From contig JAIXMF010000009.1 in assembly GCA_025201365.1 (NCBI GenBank), forward strand, positions 806,001 through 870,000: a stretch of 64,000 nt of DNA. Direction: 5' to 3'. The position numbers were made by a program, and so were the translations under genes. Positions within the stretch are counted from its first letter, which is position 1. Each line of letters opens with the position of its first letter. The notes under the pieces are model-generated. The model made no database searches. It had not been told where the DNA came from and saw only the letters and a list, made by a program, of their open reading frames with translations. Shown one piece after another: positions 1-11,702 of this stretch. The DNA comes from Syncephalis plumigaleata. Its lineage: Eukaryota; Zoopagomycota; Zoopagomycetes; Zoopagales; Piptocephalidaceae.

Positions 1-983
1 TACATACGTACATACGTGTGTGTGTGTGCGGGTGTACGTACGTGCGTGCGTGCTAATAAACGTGCGGCCCCTTTGTCCACCGGTTTCGCCCTATTCCTTG
101 AGAGTGCTCCTTTTCCCTCTTACTCGTTCGCTCACTCCATCCATCAATCAATCTATTCAGCAATCAATCTATTTCTGATTGATATTCGACACTTGTTATT
201 GCCGCCGTTTACTTACGCAGTATTACTACACACTACTACATGTGTACATACGCGAGCATCCTCACCTAACCTACCTTGATCTCTATTTGTGATCATTCGA
301 TAAGCACTTGTATCATATTATCCCACTTGTGTATCCCACGTGAGCGGTGAACCTATCGCCCTTGCAACTTGCTCTTTTTTTCCTTGCCATCCTACCTCCT
401 ATCCTTTACTAAGCACTCGTAGTAGTAATAGGAAAGCAAGGTAGCATCAATTTCCCTTTTTACGAATGGTGTGATATTGTGATCGATATGCTAGTTGCCA
501 TCATCATTACTATTACTCTACAACCAGCAAGTATTCTTTTACGCTTCTCGCTACACCATTCAAGTGCTTCACTGTGAATCACATCATTGTTCACTTCACA
601 CTATTCACCTATTCACTCGCTTGCTCATTATTACACACGTACACGCACACTCGTACGTACAATCATCATTGATCGCTCATCGTTACTTGGCCTTGTTCAT
701 TCGTTCATTCATTAGTATATGATACAACCTTTATTCCCTAAACACATTCAAGATAACTTTAAACCTGTATTGTTATTTCTTATACCCCAATCACAACGAT
801 ATATATATCCTTCCTCTTTACTCTTGAGTCTTTTATTTCTACTGCTTGTAAGACTATAGTTTTACCTCGTTCGTTCCATCAGTCTATAAGCTTATTATTT
901 ATTTATCGCTTGTTTCCATACAACACAATCCTATCTATTCCGTGTATCCCTGTGACTGCTACTGCCTCATTCTAGCGAGCACG
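1..983. other. Intergenic, no gene seen
   Basis: The stretch is T/C-rich, with TG/CA-type simple repeats at the left edge. Its short open frames have skewed composition and no recognisable motif, so I call no gene. The last part is probably the promoter and 5' leader of the gene starting at 984. Confidence 0.6.
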
Positions 984-1898
984 ATGACAACTTTCATTCC
1001 AGTTCTACTGACACCAGCACTGTTGTTGATCGGTTGCATGTTGGCGCCGTTCCTATTGATTCTAAGCTTCACCTGTCTATTCGCTCTACTATTTATCTAT
1101 GCGCTTGTATTGAAACACCAATCCAGAACGGCAGCGTATTCCTTTCAGCAATGGTCGCGCGAACATCCCAGTCATCATCATCATCATCCATCGAATAATT
1201 CCACCAACTCACCAATGTCATTGCTAGATCAACTGCGATCACACTGGGCCTATCAGCTTATTGCACGCTCCAAATCAGTAGTGCTGACAGGTCTACAGAT
1301 TGCCAGTGGTTTAGGCGCATTATGGCAAGCAGGCGGCTTATCCAGAATTAGAGATAGACGTGCATCAGTCGTCACTAATCCTCATCTTATCACCAATAAC
1401 AGCAATAACAGCAGCAACAGCAGCAACAGTGCCTATAGCCATAGTAGTCATCCTATTAACAATCGTATAGACACAAATATCACTGAATACAATAGAAAAG
1501 GACAAAATAGCAATAGCAACAATACCAGCAATAGCAATAATATTAGTGAAACCACCTCACATACAACTTCAAATACCAATCATACTAATAATAGTAGCAG
1601 TAGTAGTAATCGGCATCATTATCGTTTAGATAACAAATTAGATACTGCACTATCCATACGAAAATACCATTCAAGACATACTACTACCACTACTACTACT
1701 ACTACATCGTTAATGGGTGTTGCATTTGTACGACGACCCACCACGAGTATGCTAGATGATACGCGTATTCTACCAACAAAAATATTGCCTGCTTCTTCTA
1801 GTCGACTAAAAAGCGGTAGGGATGATATTCATCGTTTACCATTTATGATGCCATCTAAAATAACCGCTAAACGTCAGTATACCACTCATTCATGTTAA
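984..1898 (+). CDS. Small membrane-hairpin protein with Asn/Ser-rich tail
   Basis: A single-exon frame of 304 codons from the ATG at 984. An upstream in-frame ATG at 942 would add 14 residues, but the hydrophobic segment begins directly after 984. Residues about 5-45 form one long or two back-to-back membrane segments with a short break, as in a hairpin. Next come a moderately conserved-looking stretch with W and basic residues, a His run, and then about 150 residues of Asn/Ser/Thr low complexity and a basic C-terminus. I recognise no family. The layout would fit a membrane-inserted hairpin protein with a disordered cytosolic tail, but that is inference. A polyadenylation-type AATAAA lies near 2096. 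Confidence 0.6.
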   Translation: MTTFIPVLLTPALLLIGCMLAPFLLILSFTCLFALLFIYALVLKHQSRTAAYSFQQWSREHPSHHHHHPSNNSTNSPMSLLDQLRSHWAYQLIARSKSVVLTGLQIASGLGALWQAGGLSRIRDRRASVVTNPHLITNNSNNSSNSSNSAYSHSSHPINNRIDTNITEYNRKGQNSNSNNTSNSNNISETTSHTTSNTNHTNNSSSSSNRHHYRLDNKLDTALSIRKYHSRHTTTTTTTTTSLMGVAFVRRPTTSMLDDTRILPTKILPASSSRLKSGRDDIHRLPFMMPSKITAKRQYTTHSC

Positions 1899-3416
1899 GG
1901 TAGATTCTGTTAAATGAACTTGGATAGATTCTTTTTTATTACTACTACTATTACTACTTCTATTATATACTATTTCGACACCTTCATGTGTTCTACTTTG
2001 TTACCAATACAAATCAACATTTCATTCAACTCTATATTTCATTTCTTGGTGTGTATTCCTATAAATTATTGTAACATTGTCGTATTGACACAATGAAATA
2101 AAGCAATGCTTCATGACATCTCCCTTGTCTTCATTGTACGATTACATTTGAATCAGCATGATACAATTTAGCCGAGTGTGATCAAGATGATAGATTTCTA
2201 TCACATGCTAAGCATCATGGTTGCAATGCAGTAAGCATCGTATTATAGCACATAGCAAGCATGATAACAACCATTACTCCTGAATCGCTTACTGCCATTA
2301 CATGACATGCGGTGTATGTATACACACACACACGTGTATCTCCATGGCAAACATTATGGAGAAATGTACAACCGTGCCATGCGATGAATAAAGAAAGGAC
2401 GATGTGTGTGTATGTGCGTACAAGCATCCTTGATCCTTGTAAGGCTACTTTCTGTACTACTTCTCCTTTACTGTTAAACCTATTCGATAGTCAATGTCAA
2501 GTGTGTGTGCACAATAACTGCTGCAACTACCATTGCTGTTTCTTATTGCTGTTTCTTATTCTGCTTATTGTCTTTCGCTTTTCTTTCCTATTCTATGGTC
2601 ACTATCATTACCATTTCCCTTTCCTTGTTTCATCGCCATATTGTCTCTAGGTTCTTAACGAGTAAATAACCACATTTGAAACTATTCACTACTATCGAGT
2701 TACTTACCACCTTCGGTATTACTTACTGTCCGATACAAAGACATACACGCGTGTGTGTTCTCCGACGCACACACCCACACAAGCGCTGTCTTCTCCGCCT
2801 CAGGTTTATCTTCAGCTGCTTTCCTTCTAGATTGCTAATATTTACTCTACCTTTCTATTAGTGTGTGTGTGTGTATGCATGCCTATCTATTCCTCTGTTG
2901 CCTTACTTATAATATTGAATCTCGCTTTTTACATCTGTGCACTACTACTAGTACTAGTACTTTTTCTTTTTCAAAAAGTGTGCTTACTCAGTGATTCAAT
3001 CGTAGAACTCTTCATTGGTCTTGTTGGCATTGGTCTCATATCCACCAAGTGTAATAGCAGTATTTGTTAAAACTGCAGTAAATCAGCGTTATTCAGTAAT
3101 TGGTGGCATATACCGATTGCGTTGCAGCATCTCTCTTTCGCTCACTCGCTCACTCACTCTTCCTTTCTCTCGCTTTCGCTCTCTCTCTCGTTTTCTATCT
3201 ATTCACAGTCCCTTCTTATTCTATACTTGAATTCATATTTTATTATAGTATTCATTATTACATTGCCGTTATAGTTGCACAGCCCTCATCTTTTTAGTTT
3301 ATACGTTTGTTAAACACAATAACAGTTGTCGTAGTTGTTGTTTTCGTTGCTATATTTATCTAGCATATTCTATGCTGTATACCTTGGTCGTTTAGCGCGG
3401 TTATTCACGTCAAATC
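1899..3416. other. Intergenic, no gene seen
   Basis: The region holds the 3' end of the previous gene, an AATAAA signal near 2096 and CA/TG and CT-rich simple sequence. Several short frames here are rich in Leu, Phe, Cys and Ser from pyrimidine-rich DNA and resemble nothing known. The CT-rich block at about 3120-3200 probably belongs to the promoter or leader of the TBC gene. Confidence 0.6.
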
Positions 3417-5776
3417 ATGTCGGTCGTCGCTGCAATGACAACTAATGCCAGCTCGTCTTCTACCGCCACCGCCACTACTGCGGAGGTTACGAGCGCCGAG
3501 ACGGCCACCACCTTCATCGATACTATAATTGGAGACAATAAGGGGTTATCTGCACTGCATTTGGACAATGCAGACGAATGTGGCAATACCACGCCGATAG
3601 TAAATATCATCAAGGACGACACGGTCTATGGCGAGGATTCAGACGATGAAAGTCTTCCCGTAACACCGGATCCTGGAGATACTAGTGCTGAACTCGATTC
3701 ACATCTACCACTACCTAATGCATCGAGCACTTCATTGTCATTAGACGCGGAAACGGAATCACTATCGTCAACTGGTGACCAGAGCGGGAAACGACGTCGT
3801 CGAGCGGCTAACCCACCACCTCGTCCATCAGACGGACTAGCTACTCCCGATGAGCTATTACCAACCAGTCGACCTAGCAGCGGTATACGCCGATCTCTGC
3901 TGGACCTCCCGCATAATGTTAGCTCGCACATTGTTAACCTAATGCCACGTCCGATGTTAACACGATCACGTAGTGAGGGCGCTGGTCGATTTCGTCTTCG
4001 TAGTTCTCGTTCGCAAACGGATCTACGTACCGTTTATGGCCCGCAAGCGAACAAACCGATACGTGTTCCTAGTGCCAATGTCGTTACCGGATCACGACGT
4101 AGCGGTCAATCGAAACGTCGGAGTAAGCAGGGTGCATCTAGCGGATCAATTGGCGGTCGACCAGAGGCGCAGACTAACGGTAATGACGATGATCCCGCTG
4201 AAGTTGAACGCGATCAATACGGATTCCGTAAGGGCAATCAGTATTTATCACTCGAGGATATTCATAAATTCGAGGCTCAGTATGAACAGGTACTTCAACG
4301 ACGACAAGAGAAATGGACGGCATTACTGCGCGAATATGAGAATGGTCAGTTACCGCCACTCTCCTCGAAGGTGAAACGATTTATTCGTAAGGGAGTACCC
4401 GCAAATATACGTGGTCAAGTAGGTAGAATTTATAATATAGTAAATGAATCAACCTACTTACTTACGTATATATATATATTCAATTAGTGTTGGTTGCATT
4501 ATAGCGGTGCTGCCGATTTGATGAAGCGAAATCAAGGACGCTACCATCAATTGGTCGCACTCTCAGCTGATCGTAAATATCGCGAATGTCGCGACTTGAT
4601 TGAACGTGGTGAGTATTTATTCCGGATTAAGGAGAGTAATCGATCCAACTAATGATGAAAATAGATTTGCATAGAACATTCCCGGAAAACATACGATTTA
4701 CATCGACAGCGGTGAAGGCGCCCTCCTCGAACGGTAGTATCACCGTTCCAACATCGAATGAACGACGTGATCGACGTCCCAGTCCGGTAACTTCGCGATT
4801 TAGACAGCAACCAGCTAGTTCGACTGTACCCATACTACAACAATTGCGTCGTGTGTTGACAGCATTCGCCGTACGTTGTCCGAGTGTCGGCTATTGCCAA
4901 TCGCTTAACTACGTCGCCGGTCTGTTCTTACTATTTATGTCAGAGGAGGAAGCATTCTGGATGTTATGCACGGTCGTTGAACAAATCATGCCTGAAGGAA
5001 TGTACGGCGTGAAAATGGAGGGAGTAACGGTGGATCAAGACGTACTTATGCAACTACTCGAGGATCGTATGCCATCCATTTATTATCGACTGAATCGCGA
5101 TGAAGAGGAAGTCGGTGCACCACCCATTACATTCGTCACTAGTCATTGGTTCCTTACACTATTCGTTGATGTATTACCAGTCGAGGTAAGTAATACTAGG
5201 ATGATATAGATATATGTATGTATGTATATTATGATTACTAACACTATGAAATGTTCTAGTGTAATCTACGCGTATGGGATTGTCTATTCCTGTAAGTATA
5301 CGATAACAATAACGAGTAAATTACTAACAACAGTATCGATCATCATCATTATTATTATTACTACTGCACTATAGCGAGGGAAGTGAAGTACTCTTCCGTG
5401 TTGCATTAACACTATTCAAGATGCATGAACAACAAATCTGTAGTATTGATGATTCACTAGAACTATTCCAATACTTACAGAATATGCCGAAACGAATGGT
5501 GGACTGTCATTCATTGATGGAGGTAATTGATATGAACATAATAGCTACTTAACTAGAGTGTAATACTCATCATATACACATGTAATACTATGATTGTAGA
5601 ATTGTTTCCGCAAATACGCTAGTCTCTCTCATGTCGGTGCCAAAGATCTAGAACGTCGACGAAAAGCAGCTCGTGATGCAATGCGACGTCGTGTATCAAA
5701 TGCAACAAATGTACCCGAAAAACTACCAACTCGCAATAAGATCGGTCATGATTTCGGTTCATTTTTCCGTAATTAA
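3417..5776 (+). CDS. TBC-domain Rab GTPase-activating protein
   Basis: Six exons give 666 residues: 3417-4418, 4488-4608, 4665-5185, 5260-5291, 5375-5522 and 5600-5776. The first about 260 residues are Ser/Thr-rich and basic, likely disordered. The TBC domain begins near the exon 1 end (RRGVPANIRGQ-type entry, then CWLHYSGAADLM). It contains the arginine-finger block IERDLHRTFPEN, assembled across an intron, and the glutamine-finger block YCQSLNYVAG, so both catalytic fingers are present. The late block with HWFLTLFVDVLPVE and a conserved Trp-Asp pair follows. Known proteins of this family speed GTP hydrolysis on Rab proteins and control membrane traffic. It is closest in feel to the Gyp/GRTP1 type. 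Which Rab it acts on cannot be read from sequence. Confidence 0.9.
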
Positions 5777-6615
5777 GGCATCCTATATTTATTCTTATTA
5801 CTATACTTCATATCTTTACTATTTACTATTACTATTCTTACTACTAGTATACTTACAGAGTCTCATTCTTTCTATCGGCAAAGGAGTAGACTTTATTATA
5901 TCACCTTTTTATTGTCATCTATTTTTCTTTTTCTTAACTCAAGTTGTTATTACACTACACTTACACAATGACGATAATGCATGCTAATTTACGAACAATT
6001 ATTTTTATTACTCTTTGCCATTTTATTACTAATAATCTTGAGTTTACTATATGATATATTTACTGCATAAATGATTAGTTACTTGTCATTGTATTGTTTG
6101 TAATCAAATACATGTTAATGATCATATAGATTGATTAGATATCATAATCATCTGCATTGTAATACGATCTTTTCTTCTCCGCTTTTCACATGAAAATATT
6201 TTAATAAAGCGTGTGATTAGCATCGTTACACGACCAATGCTTTCGATTCTTAATCTATAAGCTAGTTTTTATTATTCTACTATTCTATCAAGTAGTACAC
6301 TCGCGCGTATTCATAACAAGTTGTACATTTGCAGTAGCTTAAAATTGGTTGATAATCAACACTTGTAAAAGATCTACATGAACAAGTAGTGATAAATATA
6401 TATGTACATACATACGTATATTATTAATTGAGGTTCCTTGACAACCTTTACTGCATAGACATAGTATCATTGTTGTTTCGATTGAATACACGTATAAATA
6501 CATCATTGCTTGGCTATTGTACCTCGGGGGGGGGGGGAGATTACACTCATCCAATTCCTTATTATCATCACTTTGTAGTACGTTGACCGTTTCTTCATTG
6601 CAAACTGCAACAACA
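5777..6615. other. Intergenic with a G-run and TATA box
   Basis: It is AT-rich, with no credible gene. An AATAAA lies near 6203. A TATAAA lies at 6493-6498, about 120 bp before the next start codon, and a run of about twelve G follows at 6526-6537. The G-run is unusual for this window and is also a likely site of length error. Confidence 0.5.
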
Positions 6616-7686
6616 ATGGATACGCAGAAACTCGTGTCATTCTCGATTTCAAATGTCATTACCACCGCAGCCATTGATGCAGCGAGTGTATTGAGTACAG
6701 CCACAAATGCCATGCTTAATGCTGTAAAACCATCAGCCAGTCTATATGAATTGCGCGATTCGATTGCCATGAAAAGTAAAGGCACAATGGATCAAACGAC
6801 CGAGGATAATGAGGATGTTGACACGCTAGCGAGTCCCAATGATGATGGTGATCATGATTCATCGCGTTATACGCCACTTTCACCGAGTAATTTGTATGAA
6901 GCAGCATCAAAGTTGAGTCGAGCTGCAGAGGCGGCGACCAATGGAGAAGATGAAATTGCGTGTGCACATTATCGTTCTGCATTAGCAAGTACATTAGCTG
7001 CTGCCACTACCACTACCACTACTGCTTCTGGTGAGTTGAGTTTTGTGTGTAAATACTGGTATCTAGGGTGGCATAGCCTACATACATACATACTAAATTA
7101 TGCGTGACTTGTGCGATTAGACAACTATACGAATTGGTATTCGAAAGCCGTACACATGATGCCAAATGTCAAGCCAGTGCATAATGACATGATAGCGATG
7201 CATGACATGGAGCAACTCGTCTATAGCGATAATGGCATGCGATATAGGGAATCAAATGTCAATAGACATTCGTCACCCTCGATCGATACGGATGGTTCGT
7301 TGCATGCCTCGGATACATCGACGCCTCAGACTGCTGTATCGTTGGGGCAAGCAATTACGGATGTCATGGTAGCGCTAGCTATTCTAATTCGCCAATCACC
7401 CATACCATCGGCGTGTCAGGCCATTCTAGCTTATTTATGGCAAATGTTGGTGCAACTGGAGGCCAAATGGAATCTACGAGGACAAGCGATGCAAGGCGTC
7501 ATTTATCTGGTGAATGCTGGCATTGAGCTGGATCGTAAGCATCATTTAATGGCAAGATTAGGCCATATAGCTACGGGAGCAATTAGTGCCGTGGCTACTG
7601 CCGTAAAAGCCTATAATGATACCGCTCCTTATAATGAACGAGCGAAACGATACACAACGGGGGAAAGCGTGTTCATGTCCAGTTAA
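6616..7686 (+). CDS. Two-exon protein with an MIT-like helical hairpin
   Basis: Exons 6616-7030 and 7121-7686 give 326 residues. I chose the ATG at 6616 because the open frame upstream runs through the G-tract and a poor context. Near residues 95-135 the pattern LYEAASKLSRAAEAA...ACAHYRSAL resembles an MIT domain (microtubule interacting and trafficking), the family that binds ESCRT-III tails. The N-terminal 45 residues and the C-terminal about 100 residues are Ala/Val-rich, amphipathic and mildly hydrophobic, and end in a conserved-looking TAPYNERAKRY. The middle is acidic and Ser-rich. The MIT assignment rests on pattern only and may be wrong. Neither exon looks damaged. Confidence 0.65.
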
Positions 7687-7840
7687 TCTTCTATTCTATG
7701 ATGCTTTATTTCTATGAAATAGTGCGGTTTGTTCCATCATGCTTGCACGACACTAATATTATTATAATATACTATTGAAATACATTTGAATTAAGCAATA
7801 AATGTTGTAATCCGTAGTCTATATTTTATTATTATCATCG

Positions 7841-9367
7841 CTAGTTTACTCTATAATGGCTTAGATAACTACTTGGCGTGTGTCGTTTATCGCTATCATC
7901 GATCATGATACGCTTTATCATATCGACTATCTCGGTGAACTTGTCCAAATGGGCATAATGTACGGCATCCATATCAACGAGAATTCCCAATTTGAAGAAC
8001 GTATTGAGTAGTAGTTTCGCATTATGGTCCTCCATAGCTGGATTAAAAAGAAAGGTAGCCCTCAATAGACTAACCATTTTCCTTGGTATGCGTAATGCTT
8101 TGATGGTCTTGGAGAAGTAATCTAGAACGCTATTCTCCGGGAAACCTCCATTCTCATGAAGTATTATGGCAGCGGTCCGAGATGGTCTACCCCCATCATG
8201 CTGGTAAAACTGCCTGACATACACTGTAAACCTTTCCATAGCATAATTGGCTATTCTATCGTCATCCTCTGTAACACCAAGAATTCTTTTGTCCACTATT
8301 TGCACCAGTGACGTTATCGTCATGTGAGCTAGATAAGTTTCCATTTCATTGGGCATTCTAGAAAACATGCCCAGGCATAGTAATTCACCAAGGAACCACA
8401 TATCGGATTTCCGTGGATCAACATTTACTTGATTAAGCCATTCTGGCGCGTATATAATGTGATTTGCAGCCGGCTGAATTGGTGGCATAGATTTACGACG
8501 ATTGGTCTTAGTCAATACAAAATCATCATGGAGATTTATATTGATACGGGGTTCCGGTCCATCTTGACCGTGCTTGACAATAATCGATCTAGGATCTAGA
8601 TTGTGGAAGGCCACACCATGCTGATGTACGTAGTTGATGCCTATTACAACAATAATTAGTAAGAGGTTGAGAAAATATCTTAGAACCTTATAATGAACAA
8701 ACAAAAAAACAACCTTTCATTAACTTTATGATAAAACGTGGTAGTATGGTAGCCTTTTCTAATGGTTTCAAATCCTTCACGTAATTTATATACCAGTTCT
8801 CTTGTATTGCTGCAAAGATGTAGCAGTATGAATAGGCATTGGGACGGAAATGACTTATGGGCATATTAAGGTATTGTCGTCCCTCGAGACCTTGTAATGC
8901 GGAATCATTTCTGATCAATTTCTAATGTTACATCATTGCAGTGTTACTATGATGACTCTGCATACTACGCGGTATTGATACATACTTTATAAAATGAGGA
9001 CTTTGCGTTCAATGGACTATCATTCCAACATTCAACGTAAACCCAAGCATTATTGTATAGTTGGCCCCAAGTGCAGTCCAATGTATTCACATTGCAATTA
9101 GCGTGATAGTGGATACCTTCTGGGATATAGTAAGCGTGTTGCTGCTGCTGCTGTTGTTGCTCTGGAAGTGGCGTAAAATGTGCTAATAATCAATATGTCA
9201 GCTTCTCTTGTTTAGACTAATCCCTATTGATACTTACTTCTAGCATCAATCGGTTTATCATTACTGCGCGGTTCACGTGGTATAGCTGTTGCCAAGCGAA
9301 AACAAGCGGCTAATACTAAGGTAACTGTAATCAGCATGATATCATAAGTACTTCGTGTAGCAATCAT
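7841..9367 (-). CDS. Secreted protein with a degenerate kinase domain (pseudokinase)
   Basis: Four exons on the minus strand (9367-9238, 9182-8986, 8921-8714, 8640-7841) give 444 residues. The first exon encodes a signal peptide: a short basic start, a hydrophobic core (IMLITVTLVLAACF) and then polar sequence. A Gln run and a short Cys/Asn-containing stretch follow. The rest reads as a protein-kinase fold: an N-lobe with a hinge-like stretch, then HGVAFHNLDPRSII where active kinases have HxxHRDLKPENIL, then DDFVL where they have DFG, then an APE motif (IIYAPEWL) and a C-lobe with DMWFLGELL. The catalytic Asp is Asn, the following Lys is Asp, the metal-binding Asn is Ser and the DFG Gly is Val, so phosphotransfer is unlikely. 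Being secreted, it may be an extracellular binding protein. Confidence 0.85.
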
Positions 9368-9898
9368 CCTCTAGGTGTATCGTTTTACGTAGAATAAATG
9401 TAGGAAAAACAAGTAATTTTTTTACATTTCTTTGACTAGTATACTTTTCGTGCTGTTTAAATAGTAGCTAACTTATCATTCTTGTAAACGTGAAACTAAC
9501 CACGACTCAACTTCCTAATTGATTATTATTTACGCTTTTAGATGTACCAGTGTACATTTGGATTACCTGATTTGTTATTGATATCAACTCTTTTATGTAC
9601 GTCATATCAAGGAAGCTGGGTCGCAATAATACCAAAGTAGACCTACCCGTTTGGATAGATGCGCAATCTAATGCGCATTGTGTAGTATTAGAATCTAGTG
9701 TATAATTTAGTTCAATTATAATTACAAGTGTCTATTTAATGACTATATGACCATCACTATACGCTATTAATTGAGTATTTGTTTCTAAAGTGAATGGTTT
9801 ATTTTTAGGTGTTAAACAATATAAAACGAATTGCTTTATGATCTTTGACCCAAAAGAAAACATTTTTGTTTTTATTTCTTGCTCTATATGAATTTAAA
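9368..9898. other. Divergent promoter region
   Basis: This interval lies between the secreted pseudokinase (leftward) and PSD1 (rightward). It holds no open frame of note. A TATAAA at about 9820-9825, 75 bp before the PSD1 start codon, is the clearest element. Confidence 0.5.
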
Positions 9899-11588
9899 AT
9901 GCTAACTACGCGATTAGCTTATCGTCGTGGACAGCATTTTCAATATGCGTTGACGCGATATGCGCGCACGCAACACTTACGATCACTTAGCACTGCCACT
10001 ATTCAGCATAATGTCACAAGTTTAGCTTCTAGACAATGTCAACGACGAACATTCGCCACGTCTTCCTCGCCCAAATCACGATCCTCCCGTCTCGTTCACT
10101 TATCGCTACTTGTCACCGGTTTGGGTATTGGTTATGTGGCGGGTAATGCATATCTTAATCCAAAGGGTGTGGTAGGTCCTTGGCAAGTAAGTTATCGTTT
10201 ACTATTCACGTAGATTCATAACTTCGTATCTATGGATGGTCGGTTGGCTGGTCATGTTGCTTACTCGTGCTGCTCGTTAGGTTCATTTTGCCACGGCACT
10301 ACCACTAAAGGGTTTGTCGCGTTTCTTCGGTTGGTTCAACGAGCTAACACTGCCCATGTGGTTTCGTCGTCCGGGTCTTCGTTTCTACGCCTGGCTATTC
10401 GGTTGCAACTTGGACGAGATGAAAGATCCCAATTTGATGCACTATGACAATTTGGCCGATTTCTTTTATCGCGAATTACGCGACGATGCTCGTCCCATCG
10501 ATGACACATCCATTCTAGTAAGTAATACCTCGCATCGTAGCTGACAATAGGATAAGCCTAACCTTGTCGCTCTGTTACACTTGCTAGGTTAGTCCAGCTG
10601 ATGGTCGTGTGCTACATTATGGCGTGGTGGTGGGTCGCCAGGTGGAACAGGTCAAGGGTGTCACGTATAGTTTAGACGCTTTTCTCGGTACACGAATAGC
10701 GAAACTACCGCATGAAATTGAGAAAGTACTCAGCGATACGCATTCCTCCAGTGTGGCGGGTGATCGTGAATTCGCCGAGATTAACGGTATTTCCTATACA
10801 CTCGACGAACTATTATCCGGTGGTACTCGTGTAGAGACGAGCGATCATGATACAGCCGCTGCCGATACTACTACCGCCATTGCTACTACCGATTATAATA
10901 GCACGGTAATTACTACGACAGAGGATCAACCACGACCTGATCCAGTATTAAAACTCTTGCAACCCGGCAATCGTCTTTACTATTGTGTTATTTATTTGGC
11001 ACCCGGTGATTATCATCGATTCCACTCGCCTACCAACTGGGTCATTCATAGTAGACGACACTTTGGTGGCGAACTCTACTCGGTGTCACCGTATATGGCC
11101 AACATTCTAAAGGATCTATTCGTACTTAACGAACGAGTGGCATTATTCGGTAGATGGCGTCACGGTTTCTTCTCGATGACACCGGTGGGTGCCACCAATG
11201 TAGGATCCATTCGTATTAGATTTGATAAGGCAAGTATAACTATGGTCATCTAGTTGGATAGCATGATCATAGGTTACATTCTCTCTCTATTGACTAGCGT
11301 ACTAATTATTATGGAATTCATTTTATTCAGGAATTGGCAACAAATCGAGTGGAGAAACATTTGCCGTATGGCACCTTTACCGAGGCTTCCTACGCTTCAT
11401 TCAGTCAAATTCTAGGAGGCAAAGTAACCAAGGCCGGTGAGGAAATCGGTGGATTCCGTCTAGGATCAACGATTGTCTTGCTGTTTGAAGCACCGGAATC
11501 ATTTGAGTTTACCCTTACACAAAACCAAAAAGTCCTAGTAGGCCAGAGTATAGGCCGATTAAAGGACACACGAACGGAAAACGAATAA
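9899..11588 (+). CDS. PSD1: Mitochondrial phosphatidylserine decarboxylase
   Basis: Four exons (9899-10186, 10281-10517, 10588-11229, 11331-11588) give 474 residues. The start at 9899 precedes an Arg-rich, Ser-rich presequence typical of mitochondrial import, then a single membrane segment (LVHLSLLVTGLGIGYVAG). The decarboxylase core follows, with the blocks VSPADGRVL, IYLAPGDYHRFHSP, FFSMTPVGATNVGSI and the LGST motif near the C-terminus, where the family cleaves itself to create the pyruvoyl group. It converts phosphatidylserine to phosphatidylethanolamine at the inner membrane. The third intron (11230-11330) begins with GC inside a strong AAG|GCAAGT donor. The block GVTYSLDAFLG is echoed about 40 residues later by GISYTLDELLS, followed by a Thr/Asp-rich insert. 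The yeast enzyme, as I recall it, lacks this echo. Confidence 0.96.
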
Positions 11589-11702
11589 AGAAATGCAAAC
11601 TGTTTACTAGAATTGAGAAAGAAGAGAAGAAAGAAGAGAAAGAAAGAGATACATGAAAGTAAAGTATACATTGACCTAATCAATTACTCGGCCAGTAAGG
11701 CT

